64,000 nucleotides of DNA from Polytrichum commune (taxonomy: Eukaryota; Streptophyta; Polytrichopsida; Polytrichales; Polytrichaceae): NCBI GenBank assembly GCA_950295325.1, contig OX485805.1, positions 49,624,758 through 49,688,757 on the forward strand, in the 5' to 3' direction. Below the pieces are notes generated by a model. That model did no database searches. It was not told where the DNA came from and saw only the letters and a program-made list of their open reading frames with translations. Positions 57,265 through 64,000 of this stretch are shown here, piece by piece. How positions within the stretch are numbered: position 1 is the stretch's first letter; every line of letters begins with the position of its first letter. The translations under genes and the position numbers were made by a program.

Positions 57265-58240
57265 AATGAGAATGTGACGTTTTACCAAACGCAGTCATTC
57301 GGGGTCTACAATGTCCGCCCAACCCATTGAACTCTCGTAAGTGGAAGTTGAACTCCTGAGGAAGATGTTATTGCACTGCGTAACTCCAGCTAGTAACACG
57401 CTCTAATTGGGGTGAACGATGTGCTCAACCATCTAAGATGCCAACTTCACCCCGTGTACTGTGAGAATGTGGTGTTTTACCAAGCAAAGTCATTCGGGGT
57501 CTACAATGTCCGCCCAACCCATTGAACTTTCGTAAGTGAAAGTTGAACTCCTAAGTAAGATGTTATTGCACAGCGTAACTCCAGCTAGTAACACGCACTA
57601 ATTGGGGTGAACGGTGTGCTCAGCCATCTAAGATGCCAACTTCACCCCGTGTACTGTGAGAATGTGGTGTTTTACCAAGCGAAGTCATTCGGGGTCTACA
57701 ATGTCCGCCCAACCCATTGAACTTTCGTAAGTGGAAGTTGAACTCCTAAGTAAGATGTTATTGCACGGCGTAACTCCAGCTAGTAACACGCACTAATTGG
57801 GGTGAACGGTGTGCTCAGCCATCTAAGATGCCAACTTCACCCCGTGTACTGTGAGAATGTGATGTTTTACCAAGCGAAGTCATTCGGGGTCTACAATGTC
57901 CGCCCAACCCATTGAACTTTCGTAAGTGAAAGTTGAACTCCTAAGTAAGATGTTATTGCACAACGTAACTCCAGCTAGTAACACGCACTAATTGGGGTGA
58001 ACGGTGTGCTCAGCCATCTAAGATGCCAACTTCACCCCGTGTACTGTGAGAATGTGGTGTTTTACCAAGCGAAGTCATTCGGGGTCTACAATGTCCGCCC
58101 AACCCATTGAACTTTCGTAAGTGGAAGTTGAACTCCTGAGGAAGACGTTATTGCACTGCGTAATTCCAGCTAGTAACACGCACTAATTGGGATGAACGGT
58201 GTGCTCAACCATCTAAGATGCCAACTTCACCCCCGTGTAG
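57265..58240 (+). repeat. 195-bp tandem satellite, five copies
   Basis: The anchor GGGGTCTACAATGTCCGCCC occurs at 57301, 57496, 57691, 57886 and 58081, exactly 195 bp apart. Units differ at only a few positions, so amplification is recent. Each unit carries GTAACTCCAGCTAGTAAC and GCACTAATTGGGG, resembling the inner terminus of the MITEs at 43385 and 60925. The sequence just left of the array (CCAATTAGT...CGGAGTTACGCCG, 57218-57258) is the inverted counterpart of the unit's CGTAACTCC...ACTAATTGG. No open frame spans it. Confidence 0.92.
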
Positions 58241-60119
58241 GTTTGTTGCCAATTCGTCTTGAATCGTGACCTACATATTATTTCGTGGTGTTGATGTTGG
58301 ATGAATGAGAGGTAAGCTCATGTACAATAAAAGCCCTCTCTCATTGCCAAGGTTACAGCCAATAGTACACCCCCACCACTATTACCAAGGTTAAGGGGGT
58401 CTAGTAAAACATGACGGAGAGAGTGGGATTTATCGTATGCGGGCGTAGGGCCAAAGCATGGTAAAGTGAACAAGGAAAGTGGTTCACCCTTCAATTGTGA
58501 TACAATTTCCATATATAGTAATGGAAGTTGGCTCAATTCTATGCAAAATGTCATTTCAAGACCATGGAGCCCTCCAATGGGTTTGAACCAAACATAGTAC
58601 AAGATTTGTGCTTCATTAATGATATAGAGATATGTATGAAGTTTATCCTAAATTGGGTGGTGGATTTGAGCTAAAACCTACTTCATTTCAGAATCTATTA
58701 TGATTTGTGTGTATAGTTTTAGTATTTGTCAAAATCATGTTGTATGTAAGTGTGCCACAAATTTTGAAGCAAAATACATTTTCTTAAGGTCTACTTCACC
58801 CTCACTTTCCGGAAATTGACAATTCTACAAATTTTAGAATCTACTACTATGGATGTAAATTATGTAGTTTGCAAATATATTTATGAAAACATCGTGACCC
58901 ACTTTATAAGAAACTTTAATATGAATCTTTATTTATTCTTTATTTATATAACTAGGCAATGTGGCTACTTGCACCTCTAAACTAACATGGTACAACGTTT
59001 GTTCACTTTACCATGCTTTAGCCCCGTATCTCTCATTCATATAACATACAAGCCATGAAATACTATGTAGCCTAAAGGTTGTTTTTTTTAGTACACTCAG
59101 ACATTGGAATTTGGTTTTAAAGAGCCCAAATTAATCTACCCAAGGTCATGATTTGAGATGAATTGGCAACAAACCTAAAAGGGGTCAAGTTATTAAGTTG
59201 GATGGATGAGAGGTACACTTGTATGTGATGATGATTCCCTCGCTCCATAAAACACGAACCATGTAGGTTCGTGGTTCATTCATCTTGAGTGGGTCTTTCT
59301 ACACTAGTTTGGGGTCATTGATGCTATAACAAAATTACACGCATTTTCACCTTGGGTAATATCGGTGGGTCCCACTTGAAAGAGAGGAGACATCTAGCCA
59401 TGGCCCACTACATTGGTTTGGTTTTCCAACACATACTGAGGGTGTAATAATAAAAGCATGCTCCCTATATGTTGGTTGCTAATTCATCCCACTATAAGTT
59501 TGTTGGACTAATTCGGGGTCTTTGACCCTAGTTTAGGGTTACTATGTCATAAGATAGCAGCACCTCGGCTCCACAATAGAAATCAACCTTTACACCCTCC
59601 TCTCCTCAAGTTTGCATTGGGTCCCCTTGAAATTCAACTCATATTTAAGTAAATTTGGAAAAAATCTCAAAATCTGGAGTTTTTGGTGGCTTCACTTCTA
59701 TGGGCAGGGTCGTTGATACACTTTTAACACACTTAAATATTAGTTATTCACTCCCACTACATTTTTCACACCTAATATTTGTAGGCTAAAATTTAAAAGA
59801 TGATTAGGATGGGTAGATAATACAATGAAGAGATGGGGTCCCAATGGGGTATTATCACATTCAAGTGTATGTCTTATTTATCCAACATAAAAGCTCTAAG
59901 ATTCTATACAATCCAGAGCTTAGTTTTTAGATTGGTTTAGTTATCACCAATATAGACTTCAAAGATCCCGAATTAGTCCAGTTCAAGTCATTTGAGATGA
60001 ATCGGCCATGAAAGTTAGCATTGGTGGAAAGCATTGGGCTCTTCCCCACCTGCACTACACCTTTCACAACTATCGTGGGCTCAAAATTAACATGGATATT
60101 CAAAAATATTGTGGCCCAC

Positions 60120-60120
<1 letters not shown>
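58241..60120. other. Repeat-rich spacer with a large inverted repeat
   Basis: AAAGCATGGTAAAGTGAACA at about 58452-58472 is complementary to TGTTCACTTTACCATGCTTT at about 59009-59029. The blocks GGATGAATGAGAGGTA (58297) and GGATGGATGAGAGGTA (59200) form a direct repeat. GTCATTTGAGATGAATCGGCC at 59988 also matches 44146. No gene is recognised. Confidence 0.55.

Positions 60121-60125
<5 letters not shown>

Positions 60126-60154
<29 letters not shown>
60126..60154 (+). repeat. (TA)n microsatellite
   Basis: About 14 TA units. Confidence 0.95.
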
Positions 60155-60157
<3 letters not shown>

Positions 60158-60924
60158 GTAATGCACTAAGGGGAGAGCATGGTGGTTCGAAGGCAGCGCC
60201 CCCAATGTGAGAGGGCAAGGTGCATTTTGGTACATATAGCACATGTATGTTTCCTTGTAGGGCGTACTTTATGCCCATGTAAGGAGGGCATAATGAGCGA
60301 GGATATGTATGTGCAAGCATTTTGCACTAGCATAATGCCCTCCCCTCCAAAACGAGGAGGTTTTGCTTGAGAACAAACAAATATCTACAAACTATGAAAA
60401 CTAAAAGTGCTTAATGAAATAGGGTGGCTTATGAACTAATAAAATAATATATATTTAAATGATAATAAAATATTGGTATTATATTGATGTTATTTCTCAG
60501 CCTAGCACAATAAACTATGTTTTTAAAAATGTATTGATTCCATATTCCTAGTTTTGAGCATATGATACTGTGGGTTTTAAAAATGGCATGAATCAAGAAA
60601 AATCATATTGACCAAAATTATCATGATATGCCAAACTTCTAGTGGGCCACAATAAATAAGTATGGGATTTGTAGTCACTAAGTAACTCTGCTCCCTCGTT
60701 CCCAAGTCGATTCTTTTGTTTCTCTCTCTTTCGTTTTTGCACCAACTTCACTATATTACATACCCATAGATTGAATTATACCTCACAATACACCTCAGTT
60801 ACTCCCACCGAATTTGGGAGAGGGGCCTGAAGGAGAATGAACCCACACGGAGATTGGACCATATTTATATATTTTTTATTTTTATATTAATTTTTTAAAA
60901 AAAACTAGTATGCTAGAATAACTA
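60155..60924. other. Spacer, no gene seen
   Basis: Short overlapping frames on both strands at 60126-60370 lack any domain. The remainder is AT-rich without organised repeats. Confidence 0.45.
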
Positions 60925-61144
60925 CACTAAATATTTTATTAGTGTCACTCACTACTTGAAATTATCCAATGTTGTATCTATTAACTGTATATCTCATATT
61001 TTACCAACAAATGTCACATTGGTTGTTTGGACATTATAGAGCATTAACAACTTTACTCGTTGAAAGAAACACATCAATAATAATAAGAAGATATAGCATT
61101 GTGTAACTCCAACTAGTAAGTGACATTAATATCGAATTTAGTGT
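60925..61144. repeat. MITE copy, CACTAAATA family
   Basis: The left end CACTAAATATTTTATTAGTG and right end CGAATTTAGTG are inverted, with the inner blocks GTCACTCACTACTTGAAATT and GTAACTCCAACTAGTAAGTG. TA precedes the left end; TG follows the right end. It is the closest relative of the repeat unit in the 57265-58240 satellite. Confidence 0.65.
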
Positions 61145-62826
61145 GGGCCACAATAATTCTTTGTAACCCCCATTATAATCATAACAAAAAAATCAATGTG
61201 GGCTATGTTTGTTTTCAACCCATGCCAAATCTCCATATTTCAAATTAGTATGGGCCAAGTTTATGGTTTTCTAGGAGATTGATGCAAATGACTGCTCTAT
61301 TTTATGCTACTTTTGTAATTGAATTAATACTCAAAGTTGTTGGTCGGAAATCTTCAAGTAAACTTAGGGGAGGATCCATGAGCTTGGGCCCCATTGTTTC
61401 CACCCTAGATAGACAATTGGCGTGCCCTACAAGTATAATATATGCATTAATTATTACCCACATACATAGGACTATTTAATGCAGTAGACCACCGTCTCAA
61501 GTCTTATGAACCAAAGGCACTACCCACATCGACAAGAAACCAACAACTCCCTCACAACACAGTTTCGTCATTTAGTATTAGTCATTGGCACATGTCATCA
61601 TGCAATTGATTGAAACTTCTCAAAAGTTGACATGGAAATTGTATTTAGGCATAAACATGCTCAACCATACATGAACACAAGGTAGTGTTTTCATTTGCAT
61701 TGCTTGCTTCTAAGTCAATATAATTATCTTTTAAAGGTCATATAGAGGGTGAAATATAAGAAGTGAAAGCATGAGTTTCATATGTAGTTTTATTCATATA
61801 TATTGTAGTTAAGTCATGAGTTTGATCGTTTCTTCTTGGAAACATGTAAATTGAGCTCGGGAACTTCTTGGGAGTTGCAAGGGTGGATGGATGTCCTAGT
61901 GTGTATCTATCCGGAGTGTTTGCTGGAACCGAAGAGTATTCTACTAACATTCACCAAAGACAAGATGCACCCCCAAATACTGGTTGGTTGTTTCGTACAT
62001 TTCAAGGATGATTCTACTAGGTACACACAAAGTGCCTCTTTATAATTTCCCTCATATTCCACGGGCATGCTATAAATGTATAAACACCCTTCAAGTTTCC
62101 TGGTGTGGCATTTGCGGTGCATAATGACCGCTTCGAGTGTGTTATGCCCCGATAGGGCCCTCTCCCCATGGCTTTCCATGAACAAAAGGCCATCCCTCAA
62201 GTTGCGCTCTCAAGTTCTTGTCTTTATGCACAATGCTCCTTGGGGCTCGGCCCTATTTTACCACTAAACATATGATTTGGTGTGGCCAACACTAATCATC
62301 ATCAACCCAAATGGATTGTCCTCTAATCATTGGGCGCCAACTAGGGAAGGAATCACATGATACTTGGAGCTGCATGACAAATCATGAAGACCACTTGAAT
62401 TAACATAACACGCCGATTTTAATGTCACACCACCTCAGATGTTTAGTGTAGTGTTCAAGTTCAAGTGCACTTATACATTTGGTCTAGTCATCATATAGCC
62501 CATATTTTTCGTCATTAGCCCCATGTGAATGACCTTATGATCATTGGGTGACAATCAAAGAAGGTGGCATGAGACACTTGCTAACTACAATTTACAAGTC
62601 ATCGAAATTACTCTAATTAACATGGCATGTCAATTTTAATGCCACACTAATTCACATTCAGATTGTACATACCTTTACCTCACCTCATCTTTTCACACTT
62701 GAGTCTTCAAACCTCTTAAACTCTCAAGTATATGTTTGTTGATTGCCAGTAAATACAATGACCTAACTACCATTAGTCTCTATGTGCACAATATCAAATT
62801 ATCAGTGTCACCGCAAAGATCACGGG
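61145..62826. other. Spacer with a diverged direct duplication
   Basis: No gene. Near 62300-62440 and 62500-62650 the ordered words CTAATCATTGGGYGMCAA, ATTAACATRRCAYGYC and TTTTAATGYCACAC repeat about 217 bp apart, marking an old tandem duplication. Confidence 0.45.
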
Positions 62827-62938
62827 TTGTCACCACTAAATTTTACCAGTATGAGGTAGGTTTTAGGTATCCAAATATAATACCATATTATATTTGGACA
62901 CTTGAAAATTATCTCGTAGTGGCAAAGACTAGGTGACA
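62827..62938. repeat. Near-loopless 112-bp hairpin
   Basis: Arms of about 55 nt: TTGTCACC near both outer ends, TCCAAATATAATA and TATTATATTTGGA meeting at the centre with a loop of only a few bases. Pairing is interrupted in the middle of the arms. It resembles a small fold-back MITE or a MIRNA-type hairpin; sequence alone cannot tell which. Confidence 0.65.
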
Positions 62939-63417
62939 ATGACTCATGAACCTTGTAGTGTGTTTGTAAACGAATAAAGTCCCCAATATTCTTTTTCTTT
63001 TTCTTCTTCTTATTTTCAATCCAAATGGTGGCGATTCTATGAAAATAAGAACATTGCCACACATGTACACATTTGCTCCAATCCCTAAGTACCTATGTCA
63101 TCATTCTTCACCTTCGCATTTGCATTATTCCCGAGCGGAGGAAAAAAAGTAAAAAGAAGTTACACTTCATATAAATATATTACAACTTTTTAGTGCCATT
63201 GAACCCTGGCTACTAAAAGCACTCCCTAGATCCATATTTTCTCCACTACAAATGGCTCCCAAGATCATCCTTATGCTTGTCAAACAAATTATGAATATGA
63301 TAGATTTATGAACACACTTTCAAGTTTTTGTGACTTGATTTTGACCCAAGGTAATTTGCAGGGGTAAAGAGACAACCTATTGGGATTGGCAACTTGATTG
63401 CACATATCAACGTCATA

Positions 63418-63624
63418 CACTAAATATGATATTTATTGTTTGAAGTTACACACTGCTAAACCTTTTTACTCATGATGTAGGTTTTTTTTAACCAAGTAAA
63501 GATGCTAATTTTCTATGATGTCTAGTGTGACCTTTGTTGGAAGAAAAAAAATGACACTCACAATAAATAGTTATAGCATTGTGTAATTCCAAATAGTTAG
63601 TGACACTAAATACAATAATTAGTG
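63418..63624. mobile_element. MITE copy, CACTAAATA family, TA target site
   Basis: The left end CACTAAATATGATATTTATT and the right end, reading ...ACTAAATACAATAATTAGTG, are inverted over about 45 bp with mismatches. TA borders both ends (63416-63417 and 63625-63626), in agreement with the copy at 27859-28170. Confidence 0.7.
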
Positions 63625-63626
63625 TA

Positions 63627-64000
63627 GTTTGTTGGATCATATCTCTTGGAATATGATTCTCCAATGACTTCTTGTCTTGGATAGTGCAAGGTTTAGGGTT
63701 TATGAGATTCTAGATGGAAATGGTATGAATGATAGACCCGAAATAGTCAATACATGCGTTGGGGGCTAGACTTCATCACCCACATCCCAATATCTACAAA
63801 TACGGTAGATGTACCATCTACCTCTAATCCTAGATACTAGACCAGGTAATAACAACACAAGGCTCATGTAATGTTAGAGGACACACACCTACCTACGACT
63901 TCTCTCTACACCTATACATGTCGTATAATAATCGCTTGGATCTTACGTAGAAACTACATTTTGACACTAAACTGGAGTTATCCTTGCAGTTTCTAAAAAA
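63627..64000. other. Window end, no feature recognised
   Basis: No gene or repeat with readable ends was seen in the final 370 bp. Confidence 0.4.

Noticed and set aside
57265-58240. CRISPR-like array
   Set aside because: The 195-bp units are contiguous and nearly identical along their whole length, with no unique spacers, and the genome is a plant.
1-64000. LTR retrotransposon or integrated viral sequence
   Set aside because: I found no reverse transcriptase, integrase or gag-like motif, and no pair of long terminal direct repeats.
1-64000. tRNA or rRNA genes
   Set aside because: No cloverleaf-like A/B box pair or rRNA core sequence was recognised by eye; a tRNAscan run would be needed to exclude them fully.

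Overview
The window is nuclear DNA of a land plant. It has intron-rich genes with GT-AG junctions, an LBD (LOB-domain) transcription factor, the C-terminal part of a plant S-domain-type receptor kinase, telo-box-like AAACCCTAA motifs, long AT-rich intergenic DNA and many small inverted-repeat (MITE-like) elements. A 13-exon coiled-coil gene resembles CCDC177/DUF4659 proteins, which I associate with cilia and flagella. That suggests a lineage with swimming sperm (fern, lycophyte, bryophyte, cycad or Ginkgo) rather than a flowering plant. The species cannot be named from sequence alone.

Layout. 1-3100: a small C2-domain gene (+) with a visible TATA box, then a 5'-truncated receptor-kinase fragment whose 3' part and flank have been duplicated downstream with MITEs inserted between. 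3400-9300: MITEs, one hypothetical ORF (4668-5162) and AT-rich spacer. 9359-13100 (-): an ERI2-like DEDDh 3'-5' exonuclease with a C-terminal GRF zinc finger. 13100-20500: spacer with a hAT-like MITE, microsatellites and other repeats. 20566-28480 (+): the coiled-coil gene, reconstructed exon by exon at about 503 aa. 28500-30600: spacer with a terminal-inverted-repeat element. 30615-33553 (-): an eight-exon, 186-aa gene that resembles the kinetochore subunit NNF1/PMF1. 33998-34524: a Tourist-like MITE with TAA target duplication. 35850-37180: a degenerate tandem array that runs into the 3' end of a small Ala/Lys/Glu-rich gene (37166-37576, -), which also has a 67-69 bp tandem array just upstream. 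38400-51800: a long stretch without a recognisable gene. 51843-55875 (-): a three-exon class I LBD gene with a minisatellite-like array in intron 1 and a purine-rich leader. 57260-58240: a clean 195-bp x 5 tandem satellite that appears to derive from MITE termini. 58240-64000: repeats and hairpins, no gene.

The genes look like independent housekeeping or developmental loci, not a cluster: RNA processing (ERI2-like), chromosome segregation (NNF1-like), sperm flagellum (coiled-coil gene, inferred), development (LBD) and signalling (C2, kinase relic). The most distinctive property is the MITE density. At least seven inverted-repeat families are visible, several with readable target-site duplications (TTC, 8-bp TACGAGGT, TAA, TA), and I saw no LTR retrotransposon.
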